Of a stretch of 5,297 nt of DNA, positions 1-5,297 are shown piece by piece. Origin of the DNA: Flavobacteriales bacterium (GTDB taxonomy: Bacteria; Bacteroidota; Bacteroidia; Flavobacteriales_D; Sanyastnellaceae). The DNA lies in the NCBI GenBank assembly GCA_027488055.1, contig JAIYCK010000080.1, positions 1-5,297 of the forward strand, read 5' to 3'. The translations under genes were made by a program, and so were the position numbers. The notes below the pieces were generated by a model. It was not told where the DNA came from and did no database searches. It saw only the letters and a list, made by a program, of their open reading frames with translations. Every line of letters starts with the position of its first letter. Position 1 is the stretch's first letter.

Positions 1-545
1 CGCTCTGGGAAGCTAAGGAAAACGCCTTGTTTCTCGGCATCGTTCCAATCCAACCAGTCATATTTTCTGCGGCTAGCCAACGCCATTGTGATCGTAGCCA
101 ATGATTTTGATTTCTCACGAACAGCAATGCGATCTCCAGGACGCAATTGGTAAGATGGTACGTTAACTACATGACCATTTACGGTGATGTGGCTGTGCGA
201 AACCAACTGACGAGAGCCCATACGGCTTTTTGAAAGGCCGAGACGATACACTGTATTGTCCAAACGAGATTCGCAAAGAGCCAAAAGAATTTCACCAGTT
301 ACACCTGGACGAGCAGAAGCCTTTTTGTAAAGGTTTTCGAACTGACGCTCAAGGATACCGTAGGTATATTTTGCCTTTTGCTTTTCGGTCAACTGAGTAG
401 AGTACTCAGATTGCTTAGATCTACGCTTGTTTGGACCGTGTTGACCGGGTCCGTAGTTACGTTTCTCCAGGTTTTTATCTGGACCAAAGATTGGCTCACG
501 AAATTTACGTGCGATCTTTGACTTGGGGCCTGTATATCTTGCCAT
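1..545 (-). CDS. rpsD: 30S ribosomal protein S4 (uS4), 3' end cut by window edge
   Basis: S4 is a primary 16S rRNA-binding protein that nucleates 30S assembly (5' domain) and helps maintain decoding accuracy. The reading frame is open from the ATG at 545 to the left edge, giving 181 codons of a family usually a little over 200 residues, so only the last 20 or so are missing. It begins MARYTGPKSKIARKFREP, then has RNYGPGQHG near residue 30, the YGILERQF segment, and the S4 RNA-binding domain (about 91-155) with SRLDNTVYRLGL, SRQLVSHSHITVNG and LRPGDRIAVR. The N-terminal zinc-finger cysteines of zinc-type S4 proteins are absent; the only cysteine I see is in LLALCESRLD. It follows rpsK after 46 bases, the longest spacer here, which has no Shine-Dalgarno sequence. 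In E. coli S4 represses translation of its own operon; nothing in this sequence shows that here. Identity is certain. Confidence 0.97.
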   Translation of the reverse strand, partial: MARYTGPKSKIARKFREPIFGPDKNLEKRNYGPGQHGPNKRRSKQSEYSTQLTEKQKAKYTYGILERQFENLYKKASARPGVTGEILLALCESRLDNTVYRLGLSKSRMGSRQLVSHSHITVNGHVVNVPSYQLRPGDRIAVREKSKSLATITMALASRRKYDWLDWNDAEKQGVFLSFPE

Positions 546-591
546 TGCTAGCTTTAAATTACGATTTTAATGAATGAAATATGAAGGCAGA

Positions 592-978
592 TTAGATTCT
601 GCGTTGTTTAGGTGGACGGCAACCGTTGTGAGGAAGCGGAGTGATATCCATGATTTCGGTAACCTCGATACCCGCATTATTGATGGTACGAATAGCCGAC
701 TCACGACCAGCGCCAGGACCTTTTACGAATACTTTCACTTTGCGCAAGCCAAGATCATAAGCCTCTTTAACGGCTTGATCGGCGGCCAACTGAGCTGCAT
801 AAGGAGTATTCTTTTTAGAACCCTTAAAGCCCATTTTACCAGCGGATGACCAAGAGATCACCTGTCCAGAGTTGTTGGTTAGGCTGATGATAATATTGTT
901 GAATGTAGATTGGATGTGAGCCTGTCCTACAGCCTCCACCATTACATTCTTTTTCTTCTTTTTTTCTGCTTTAGCCAT
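592..978 (-). CDS. rpsK: 30S ribosomal protein S11 (uS11)
   Basis: S11 sits on the platform of the 30S subunit, binds 16S rRNA near the E site and contributes to mRNA positioning. The protein is 128 residues, close to the 129 of E. coli. After a lysine-rich N-terminus (MAKAEKKKKK) come the conserved AHIQSTFNNIIISLTN (20-35), the KGPGAGRESAIR loop (86-97) and the C-terminal tail DITPLPHNGCRPPKQRRI (111-128). The Asn-Gly pair at 118-119 aligns with the E. coli S11 site known to convert to isoaspartate; whether it does so here is inference. It lies 25 bases after rpsM and 46 before rpsD, in the usual rpsM-rpsK-rpsD order. The start is the ATG at 978, preceded by CACATCACA with no Shine-Dalgarno sequence. 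The stop is TAA. Nothing is missing or odd. Confidence 0.98.
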   Translation of the reverse strand: MAKAEKKKKKNVMVEAVGQAHIQSTFNNIIISLTNNSGQVISWSSAGKMGFKGSKKNTPYAAQLAADQAVKEAYDLGLRKVKVFVKGPGAGRESAIRTINNAGIEVTEIMDITPLPHNGCRPPKQRRI

Positions 979-1003
979 TGTGATGTGCTATTTGTATAAA
1001 CTA

Positions 1004-1381
1004 TTACTTAGTTACTTTTTTCTTGTTTGCAACGGTCTTACGTTTACCCTTACGAGTACGTGCGTTGTTTTTGGTAGTTTGACCGCGAACAGGCAGTCCC
1101 ACACGGTGACGCACACCACGGCAACAACCGATGTCCATCAAACGTTTGATATGCAATTGTACTTCTGAACGTAGCGCACCTTCTACCTTGAGCTCACTTG
1201 TGATAAAACCACGAATCTTACCCAACTCGTCGTCATTCCACTCCTGAACTTTTTTACTTTCATCGATTCCAGCATCAGCCAAAATCTTAACCGCTGTTTG
1301 GCGGCCGATTCCGTAAATATAGGTTAGGCCTATAACACCTCTTTTGTTGCGCGGAAGGTCTACACCTGCTATCCTTGCCAT
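1004..1381 (-). CDS. rpsM: 30S ribosomal protein S13 (uS13)
   Basis: S13 lies in the head of the 30S subunit, contacts the P-site tRNA through its basic C-terminal tail, and forms intersubunit bridges with the 50S subunit. The 125-residue product starts MARIAGVDLPRNKRGVIGLTYIYGIG, which holds the conserved IYGIG helix-turn motif (22-26). It contains the signature RGVRHRVGLPVRGQTTKNNA (88-107) and then ARTRKGKRKT, ending in a lysine-rich tail. The pair of cysteines in DIGCCRG replaces the E. coli IGCYRG. It is the first gene of the alpha-operon part but is continuous with the spc genes, 43 bases after rpmJ. That spacer is A-rich with an AATAAC repeat and lacks a Shine-Dalgarno sequence. The start is the ATG at 1381 and the stop is TAA. 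Identity is certain. Confidence 0.98.
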   Translation of the reverse strand: MARIAGVDLPRNKRGVIGLTYIYGIGRQTAVKILADAGIDESKKVQEWNDDELGKIRGFITSELKVEGALRSEVQLHIKRLMDIGCCRGVRHRVGLPVRGQTTKNNARTRKGKRKTVANKKKVTK

Positions 1382-1424
1382 GTTCTATTCTATTGTTATT
1401 GTTATTTTTCTTAAATCTATGTGA
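1382..1424 (-). promoter_or_regulatory. A-rich leader of rpsM with AATAAC repeat
   Basis: Read on the minus strand, this 43-base rpmJ-rpsM spacer carries AATAACAATAACAATAG followed by AATAGAAC directly before the rpsM ATG. It has no Shine-Dalgarno match and no visible hairpin. In Bacteroidota, A-rich unstructured leaders stand in for Shine-Dalgarno pairing, so this is probably a translation-initiation region. That role is inference from composition and position. I see no E. coli-type S4-binding pseudoknot. Confidence 0.35.
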
Positions 1425-1541
1425 TTACCCTTGACGTTGTTTGTACTTCGGGTTTTTCTTGTTGATCACATACAACTTACCTTTTCTGCTAACGATTTTG
1501 CAATCAGCAGAGCGTTTCTTAATGGATGCACGTACTTTCAT
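1425..1541 (-). CDS. rpmJ: 50S ribosomal protein L36 (bL36), zinc-free form
   Basis: L36 is the smallest protein of the 50S subunit and binds 23S rRNA near the base of the L7/L12 stalk region, helping late assembly. The 38-residue product, read by hand, begins MKVRASIKKRSADCKIVSRK and ends with INKKNPKYKQRQG, the full family length. The zinc-binding L36 form uses three Cys and one His, at positions 11, 14, 27 and 33 in E. coli. Here these are Ser, Cys, Asn and Tyr, so one cysteine remains and zinc cannot be bound in the usual way. It sits 9 bases after infA and 43 before rpsM. The start is the ATG at 1541, with ATTAGTACC upstream and no Shine-Dalgarno sequence. The stop is TAA. Small genes like this are easily missed, but identity is clear. 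Confidence 0.97.
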   Translation of the reverse strand: MKVRASIKKRSADCKIVSRKGKLYVINKKNPKYKQRQG

Positions 1542-1550
1542 GGTACTAAT

Positions 1551-1769
1551 TTATTTGTATCTAAAACTAATTCTTCCTTTTGTCAAGTCGTAGGGGGACA
1601 TCTCTACCTTCACTCTATCTCCTGGCAAGATGCGGATGTAGTGCATCCTCATTTTACCGCTGATATGTGCTGTTATCACATGTCCGTTCTCTAATTCAAC
1701 ACGAAACATCGCATTGCTCAGAGCTTCTACTATCGTTCCATCTAACTCGATGGAGGTTGTTTTTGCCAT
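1551..1769 (-). CDS. infA: Translation initiation factor IF-1
   Basis: IF-1 binds the A site of the 30S subunit during initiation, blocks tRNA entry there and strengthens the action of IF-2 and IF-3. The product is 72 residues, the same length as E. coli IF-1, and forms one OB-fold (S1-like) domain. Conserved stretches are MFRVELENGHVITAHISGKMR (21-41), YIRILPGDRVKVEMSPYDL (44-62) and KGRISFRYK at the end (64-72). It starts only 4 bases after the stop of map, so translational coupling is likely (inference), and rpmJ follows after 9 bases. No Shine-Dalgarno sequence is visible; the start lies in TTAAGAATATG. The stop is TAA. Its place between map and rpmJ matches many bacterial spc-alpha clusters. 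Confidence 0.98.
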   Translation of the reverse strand: MAKTTSIELDGTIVEALSNAMFRVELENGHVITAHISGKMRMHYIRILPGDRVKVEMSPYDLTKGRISFRYK

Positions 1770-1773
1770 ATTC

Positions 1774-2562
1774 TTAATTGACGGCCAAGGCCTTTTCTAC
1801 CAATTCAAAACTCGATAAAACTTCTGCCTTATTCTTACGTACCACAATGGTATGTTCGAAGTGCGCGCTGTATTTTAGATCTCCAGTCACAATGGACCAT
1901 CCATCTTTCAATGTTTTCACTTTGTGAGTCCCCATGTTAATCATAGGTTCAATAGCGATCACCAATCCTTCTTGTAAAACCAATCCTGTACCTTTCTTGC
2001 CGTAATTTGGAACTTGTGGTTCCTCATGCAAGTCTTTTCCCAATCCATGTCCTACTAGATCCCTCACTACTCCGTATCCGAAGCTTTGGGTGTATTCCTG
2101 GATGGTGGCTCCGATATCACCGATGCGGTTACCCGCTACGGCCTTTTCGATGCCCAAATACAAACTTTGTTTTGTTACTTGAAGTAATTGTTTAACCTCT
2201 TCACTCACCTCACCTACTGCAAATGTAAAGGCACTGTCTCCCCAATACTGATTCTTAATGATCCCAATGTCAACTGATATGATGTCTCCATCCTTCAGTG
2301 GTTCATTTGTTGGTATTCCATGCACCACTGCTTCGTTGATACTCGTGCAAATGCTGTTCGGAAAACCGTATAACTTGTAGAATCCGGGGATTGCCTGATG
2401 ATCACGAATGAACATATCGGCTACCTTATCTAATTCGAGCGGTGTGACCCCTGGTTTAACCAAAGGAGCCAACGCGGCTAAAGTTTTATCAATAAGTAAA
2501 GAACTTTCTTTGATGAGTGCTATTTCCTCATCGGTTTTATAAATGGGCTTTTTAGCTGCCAT
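1774..2562 (-). CDS. map: Type I methionine aminopeptidase
   Basis: This cytosolic metalloenzyme removes the initiator methionine from new proteins whose second residue is small. The 262 residues form the pita-bread fold of the M24A family. The five metal ligands are all present: D98 (SVDIG), D109 (WGDSAF), H172 (VGHGLG), E205 (IEPM) and E236 (FEHT). H81 (AVVHG) and H179 (LHEEP) match the conserved substrate-contacting histidines. There is no N-terminal zinc-finger extension, so it is the short bacterial type. It follows secY after 5 bases and precedes infA by 4. The start is the ATG at 2562, with AGGA eight bases upstream inside the secY end, the only fair Shine-Dalgarno match in the window. 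Seven of the ten N-termini visible here begin Met-Ala, so these neighbours are expected substrates (inference). adk, often found just before map in other phyla, is absent here. Confidence 0.98.
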   Translation of the reverse strand: MAAKKPIYKTDEEIALIKESSLLIDKTLAALAPLVKPGVTPLELDKVADMFIRDHQAIPGFYKLYGFPNSICTSINEAVVHGIPTNEPLKDGDIISVDIGIIKNQYWGDSAFTFAVGEVSEEVKQLLQVTKQSLYLGIEKAVAGNRIGDIGATIQEYTQSFGYGVVRDLVGHGLGKDLHEEPQVPNYGKKGTGLVLQEGLVIAIEPMINMGTHKVKTLKDGWSIVTGDLKYSAHFEHTIVVRKNKAEVLSSFELVEKALAVN

Positions 2563-2576
2563 TCTCTTTATCCTGC
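2563..2576 (-). promoter_or_regulatory. Possible Shine-Dalgarno site of map, overlapping secY stop
   Basis: On the minus strand the bases before the map ATG read AGCAGGATAAAGAGA. The AGGA core sits eight bases from the start and overlaps the last secY codon and its TAA. It is the only start here with such a match. Because the bases also encode the conserved glycine end of SecY and the stop, the match may be chance. Confidence 0.3.
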
Positions 2577-3902
2577 TATTCCGCCAGTGATCACACCTGT
2601 GGATCTACCGCGAACTCTTCCGCTTTTCATCAAACCATCGTAGTGACTAGACAACAAGTGGCTCTCGATCTGTTGAAGCAAATCAAGGATCACACCTACT
2701 GTAATCAGCAATGAAGTACCACCGAAGAATTGAGCAAACATTTGAGCTTTTGTCAATCCCATCATCATCACCAAAGATGGCAGAATCGCTATGATTCCGA
2801 TAAACACTCCACCTGGGAAAGTGATACGTGAAAGCACCTCGTCGATAAACTCAGCTGTGGGCTTTCCTGGTTTCACACCGGGCACAAAGTTACCATTTCT
2901 TTTCAAATCATCAGCAATTTGATTTGGATTTGTTACGATTGCAGTGTAGAAAAACGTGAACAACACAATCATGACAAATAACATAGTATTGTATAACCAC
3001 CCGTAATTATCTGACATCATGCGAATTAACTCGCTATCACGGAAGGTTTCAGAACGCTGCATGATTCCAGGGATGAACAAAATTGCTTGTGCAAAAATGA
3101 TTGGCATTACACCAGCTGAGTTCACACGGAGCGGAATGAAGCTGCGTGCTCCTTCACCTTGAGGCATGCTTGAACTTGAACCGGCTGTAAGTTTTGCCAT
3201 CTGCACAGGAATCCTTCTAACTGCTTGAATCACAGCGATAGCAAGTCCGATTACGATCACCAATACTGCAAGTTCGATCAAGAAGAAGAACACTGATTGG
3301 TTCACGTGAGACCACTCTTGAATGAAGCTAGTTGGGATATCTGAAATGATACCTGTCATGATGATCAAAGAGATACCGTTTCCGATTCCTTTGTCGGTGA
3401 TTTTCTCACCCATCCACATCACAAACAACGTAGAGCAGATCAAGATCACCACTGCGCTGAACATCCAACCAAAGCTATCTGGATACGCTGTATCTGGAAT
3501 AGTTGTTTTAATGTAGCTAGGAGCTTGCACCAAACCAATTGCGATGGTGAGGAAGCGCGTCCATTGATTGATTTTCTTGCGACCACTTTCGCCTTCTTTC
3601 TGCAATTTCGTGATCGATGGTACCGCAAGACCCAAAAGTTGGATAACGATCGAAGCCGAGATGTAGGGCATTACACCCAAAGCAAAGATGGAAGCGCGGC
3701 TGAATGCACCGCCGGTGAACATTCCAAGCAAGCCCAATACACCACCTTGATCACCCGTAGGTAATTTTGCTGTATCGACACCAGGAAGGACAATAAACGA
3801 ACCTACACGATACACCAATAAGATACCAAGCGTAAATACGATCTTGTTTCTCAGTTCGGTGTGAGCAAGGATGTTTTTTATTTTATTGATAAACGTCTTC
3901 AT
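2568..3902 (-). CDS. secY: Protein translocase channel subunit SecY
   Basis: SecY is the pore of the SecYEG complex in the inner membrane. It passes unfolded proteins outward (driven by SecA) or releases membrane proteins sideways with the ribosome docked. The 444 residues are full length and show ten membrane segments, roughly at 20-38, 71-93, 115-130, 145-164, 173-195, 204-228, 262-281, 303-323, 364-381 and 389-408. A glycine-rich plug region lies at 52-66. The cytosolic loops used by SecA and ribosomes include RRIPVQMAK (229-237) and NPNQIADDLKRNG then FVPGVKPGKPTAEF (325-352). K344 appears to occupy the place of E. coli R357, also a basic residue; that alignment is by eye. It lies 9 bases after rplO and 5 before map. 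The start is the ATG at 3902, with no Shine-Dalgarno sequence; the stop is TAA. Identity is certain. Confidence 0.98.
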   Translation of the reverse strand: MKTFINKIKNILAHTELRNKIVFTLGILLVYRVGSFIVLPGVDTAKLPTGDQGGVLGLLGMFTGGAFSRASIFALGVMPYISASIVIQLLGLAVPSITKLQKEGESGRKKINQWTRFLTIAIGLVQAPSYIKTTIPDTAYPDSFGWMFSAVVILICSTLFVMWMGEKITDKGIGNGISLIIMTGIISDIPTSFIQEWSHVNQSVFFFLIELAVLVIVIGLAIAVIQAVRRIPVQMAKLTAGSSSSMPQGEGARSFIPLRVNSAGVMPIIFAQAILFIPGIMQRSETFRDSELIRMMSDNYGWLYNTMLFVMIVLFTFFYTAIVTNPNQIADDLKRNGNFVPGVKPGKPTAEFIDEVLSRITFPGGVFIGIIAILPSLVMMMGLTKAQMFAQFFGGTSLLITVGVILDLLQQIESHLLSSHYDGLMKSGRVRGRSTGVITGGIAG

Positions 3903-3911
3903 AGAAAGATT

Positions 3912-4358
3912 TTAGAGAGTGGTTGCTGTTCCGCCCAACTTTTCGATAGCCGCTTTGGCCGTCGCTGAGAAACCATGTGCAGTGATAGCCACTTTCGACT
4001 TCAACTCGCCTCTTCCGAGAATTTTGATCAATTCTGTTTTGGAGCAAATACCGTTTGCCACAAGCACTTCTTGGTTTACCTCGCTAATATTCAACTTTTC
4101 AACCAACGCTTGAATCAAGTCAAGGTTTACCCCTTTGTATTCAACACGGTTGATGTTTTTGAAGCCGAACTTAGGTAGTCGACGTTGCAAAGGCATTTGA
4201 CCACCTTCGAAACCAATTTTACGTTTTGTACCAGAGCGTTGACCGGCACCTTTGTGTCCACGACCAGAAGTCTCACCGTGTCCAGAACCTGGGCCACGAC
4301 CTACTCTTTTTCTGTTTTTTATAGAGCCTTCAGCTGGCTTTAAATTATTGAGTTTCAT
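3912..4358 (-). CDS. rplO: 50S ribosomal protein L15 (uL15)
   Basis: L15 binds 23S rRNA late in 50S assembly, with a long basic N-terminal extension reaching into the subunit. The product has 148 residues, near the family norm of about 145. The extension carries KRVGRGPGSGHGETSGRG (17-34) and HKGAGQRSG (35-43), followed by GFEGGQMPLQRRLPKFGF (49-66). The globular C-terminal half ends with AHGFSATAKAAIEKLGG (127-143), the usual L15 signature area. It follows rpmD after 31 bases and precedes secY by 9, the standard rpmD-rplO-secY order. The start is the ATG at 4358, preceded by GAATAAGCTATT without a Shine-Dalgarno sequence. The stop is TAA. Confidence 0.98.
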   Translation of the reverse strand: MKLNNLKPAEGSIKNRKRVGRGPGSGHGETSGRGHKGAGQRSGTKRKIGFEGGQMPLQRRLPKFGFKNINRVEYKGVNLDLIQALVEKLNISEVNQEVLVANGICSKTELIKILGRGELKSKVAITAHGFSATAKAAIEKLGGTATTL

Positions 4359-4389
4359 AATAGCTTATTCAAACTAATGGAAAGATCGA

Positions 4390-4569
4390 TTATTTGTATT
4401 CTACTTTAAGTAGATGATTGACAGCGCGGATCATACCGGTGATGTTTGGAGTCACTTCCTTTTCCACTGGCACATTCAATTTCTTGATGCCCAAAGCTTG
4501 GATAGTAGCTTTTTGACGTTTTGGGAAGTCGATAGCGCTTTTTACTTGTGTGATTATAACTTTAGCCAT
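4390..4569 (-). CDS. rpmD: 50S ribosomal protein L30 (uL30)
   Basis: L30 is a small 23S rRNA-binding protein of the 50S subunit that is absent from some bacteria. The 59-residue product, read by hand, starts MAKVIITQVKSAIDFPKRQK, continues ATIQALGIKKLNVPVEKEVT and ends PNITGMIRAVNHLLKVEYK. The SAI-(x)3-K-(x)2-KATIQALGI stretch and the PNITGMI(x)AV(x)HLLKVE end match the family over its whole length. It lies 17 bases after rpsE and 31 before rplO. The start is the ATG at 4569, preceded by AAAATACCATTACA with no Shine-Dalgarno sequence; the stop is TAA. The gene is short and easy to miss, but position and sequence agree. Confidence 0.97.
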   Translation of the reverse strand: MAKVIITQVKSAIDFPKRQKATIQALGIKKLNVPVEKEVTPNITGMIRAVNHLLKVEYK

Positions 4570-4586
4570 TGTAATGGTATTTTCAA

Positions 4587-5099
4587 TTATCCGTTGTATA
4601 CTTTATCCAAGCTAATACCGCGAGTTCTGGCAATAGCCTGAGCGCTGCGCAATCTGCTTAGAGCATCGATTGTAGCTTTCACTACGTTGTGAGGGTTGGA
4701 AGAACCTTTTGACTTCGCGAGTACATCGGTCACGCCCACAGATTCCAACACGGCGCGCATTGCACCACCAGCGATTACACCAGTACCATGTGAAGCAGGC
4801 TTGATGAACACGCGAGCTCCGCCGTATTTACCAGCTTGTTCGTGTGGGATCGTTCCTCTCAAAAGTGGCACCTCTACAAGGTTCTTTTTTGCGTCCTCGA
4901 TAGCCTTGGTTACAGCTTCAGCAACTTCTTTCGATTTGCCTAGGCCGTGCCCTACTACACCCTTTTCGTTTCCAACTACCACGATAGCTGCAAATCCGAA
5001 GGTGCGACCACCTTTGGTTACTTTGGTAACCCTGTTCACCGCAACCAAGCGGTCTTTTAGTTCTGTTTCGCTAGAGCGAATTGCTTTATTCTCTGCCAT
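4587..5099 (-). CDS. rpsE: 30S ribosomal protein S5 (uS5)
   Basis: S5 sits at the mRNA entry side of the 30S subunit, helps unwind mRNA and affects decoding accuracy. The 170-residue product has the N-terminal S5 RNA-binding domain (about 14-78), with VTKGGRTFGFAAIVVVGN (27-44) and GVVGHGLGKSKEV (47-59). The C-terminal domain follows (about 83-165), with ARVFIKPASHGTGVIAGGAMR (95-115) and NPHNVVKATIDAL (135-147). The KGGR loop is the area where spectinomycin-resistance changes arise in other bacteria; it looks wild-type. It starts 8 bases after the rplR stop, at the ATG at 5099 preceded by the purine-rich AAAGAAGAAA, a weak initiation signal. rpmD follows after 17 bases. The stop is TAA. Nothing is odd. 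Confidence 0.98.
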   Translation of the reverse strand: MAENKAIRSSETELKDRLVAVNRVTKVTKGGRTFGFAAIVVVGNEKGVVGHGLGKSKEVAEAVTKAIEDAKKNLVEVPLLRGTIPHEQAGKYGGARVFIKPASHGTGVIAGGAMRAVLESVGVTDVLAKSKGSSNPHNVVKATIDALSRLRSAQAIARTRGISLDKVYNG

Positions 5100-5107
5100 T
5101 TTCTTCT

Positions 5108-5297
5108 TTAGAATTTGAGACCAGCCTCGCGTGCTGCTTCGGCCAATGTTTTTACGCGTCCGTGATACAAATAACCTCCACGATCGAAGATTACTTCATT
5201 GATTCCAGCGGCGATTGCTCGTTGAGCGATCATTTCACCCACTAGCTTCGCTTGGTCTGCTTTGGCTACAGACTGAGCGTTCTTCATCACTGAAGAG
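5108..5297 (-). CDS. rplR: 50S ribosomal protein L18 (uL18), 5' part cut by window edge
   Basis: L18 binds 5S rRNA and, with L5, joins it to the 50S central protuberance. Only the last 62 residues are in the window; the frame stays open to the right edge, so the true start lies outside. The visible part includes SSVMKNAQSVAKAD, then LVGEMIAQRAIAAGI, the signature VIFDRGGYLYHGRVKTLAEA and the end AREAGLKF. E. coli L18 ends in almost the same way (HGRVQALADAAREAGLQF). The GTG at 5290 could be read as a start but codes an internal valine. The stop is TAA and rpsE begins 8 bases further on. rplF is expected upstream, outside the window. Confidence 0.96.
   Translation of the reverse strand, partial: SSVMKNAQSVAKADQAKLVGEMIAQRAIAAGINEVIFDRGGYLYHGRVKTLAEAAREAGLKF

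Larger units (their letters stand above)
1..5297 (-). other. Joined spc-alpha ribosomal protein operon (partial)
   Basis: Eleven genes share one strand, with spacers in transcription order of 8, 17, 31, 9, 5, 4, 9, 43, 25 and 46 bases. No hairpin followed by a T-run and no clear Bacteroidota promoter (TTG with TAnnTTTG) is visible in any spacer. Transcription as one unit from a promoter beyond the right edge is therefore likely (inference). The classical division between spc (to rpmJ) and alpha (from rpsM) is marked only by the 43-base A-rich spacer. Confidence 0.85.

Noticed and set aside
554..570. Inverted repeat TTAAA/TTTAA with a 7-base loop in the rpsK-rpsD spacer
   Set aside because: Only five A-T pairs and no GC stem or T-run, so it is too weak for a terminator or a clear regulatory hairpin.
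574..849. Plus-strand open frame of 91 codons opposite rpsK
   Set aside because: It is a shadow of S11 with no family resemblance. The other plus-strand frames over rpsM, rpmJ-infA, map, secY, rplO and rpmD were rejected for the same reason.
3446..3628. Minus-strand 60-codon frame inside secY
   Set aside because: It overlaps the SecY frame, which is unbroken and conserved through this stretch; the alternative product shows no motif.
4368..4376. Possible -7 element TTAGTTTG (minus strand) before rplO
   Set aside because: One mismatch from TAnnTTTG and no TTG at the right distance upstream, so not a convincing internal promoter.
4401..4413. Perfect palindrome CTACTTTAAGTAG
   Set aside because: It lies inside the 3' end of rpmD and is explained by the codons for the conserved LLKVE ending; there is no second copy that I noticed.
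4696..5118. Plus-strand open frame of 140 codons opposite rpsE
   Set aside because: It lies wholly antisense to the conserved S5 gene, has a low-complexity Pro/Thr/Ser/Phe-rich product and shows no recognisable motif. The minus-strand frame explains the sequence.
5285..5290. GTG or ATG start for a short 59-60 residue protein at the right edge
   Set aside because: The frame continues upstream to the window edge and aligns with the middle of L18, so these are internal Val and Met codons.
1..5297. A novel defence, mobile or RNA-based system
   Set aside because: Conserved housekeeping genes fill the window apart from spacers of 46 bases or less. I found no repeats array, integrase, transposase or unexplained frame on either strand.

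Overview
The window is a piece of a bacterial ribosomal-protein gene cluster (spc operon running into the alpha operon), read entirely from the minus strand. In transcription order, from high to low coordinates, it holds rplR (3' part only), rpsE, rpmD, rplO, secY, map, infA, rpmJ, rpsM, rpsK and rpsD (5' part only). The first and last genes are cut by the window edges. rplF would be expected beyond the right edge, and rpoA and rplQ beyond the left edge.

The organism is most likely a member of the Bacteroidota. The protein signatures fit that phylum: a zinc-free L36 ending NKKNPKYKQRQG, a cysteine-poor S4 with RNYGPGQHG, and SecY with GVKPGKPTAEFID. The block secY-map-infA-rpmJ-rpsM lacks adk, and starts are A/T-rich and almost without Shine-Dalgarno sequences, which also fits. 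GC content looks moderate, in the low to mid 40s by eye. I cannot place it below phylum.

Layout: 5108-5297 is L18; 4587-5099 S5; 4390-4569 L30; 3912-4358 L15; 2568-3902 SecY; 1774-2562 methionine aminopeptidase; 1551-1769 IF-1; 1425-1541 L36; 1004-1381 S13; 592-978 S11; 1-545 S4. Spacers are 4 to 46 bases. No gap is large enough for another gene, and I see no terminator or convincing internal promoter. All ten visible stop codons are TAA and all ten visible starts are ATG.

The genes work together in making proteins. Seven are structural parts of the 30S or 50S subunit visible here in full or nearly so, and L18 is a fragment. IF-1 acts in initiation, methionine aminopeptidase trims the new N-termini, and SecY is the membrane channel for exported and membrane proteins. 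I found no mobile element, CRISPR array, RNA gene or unknown system. This is a conserved housekeeping region, and the findings below are modest.
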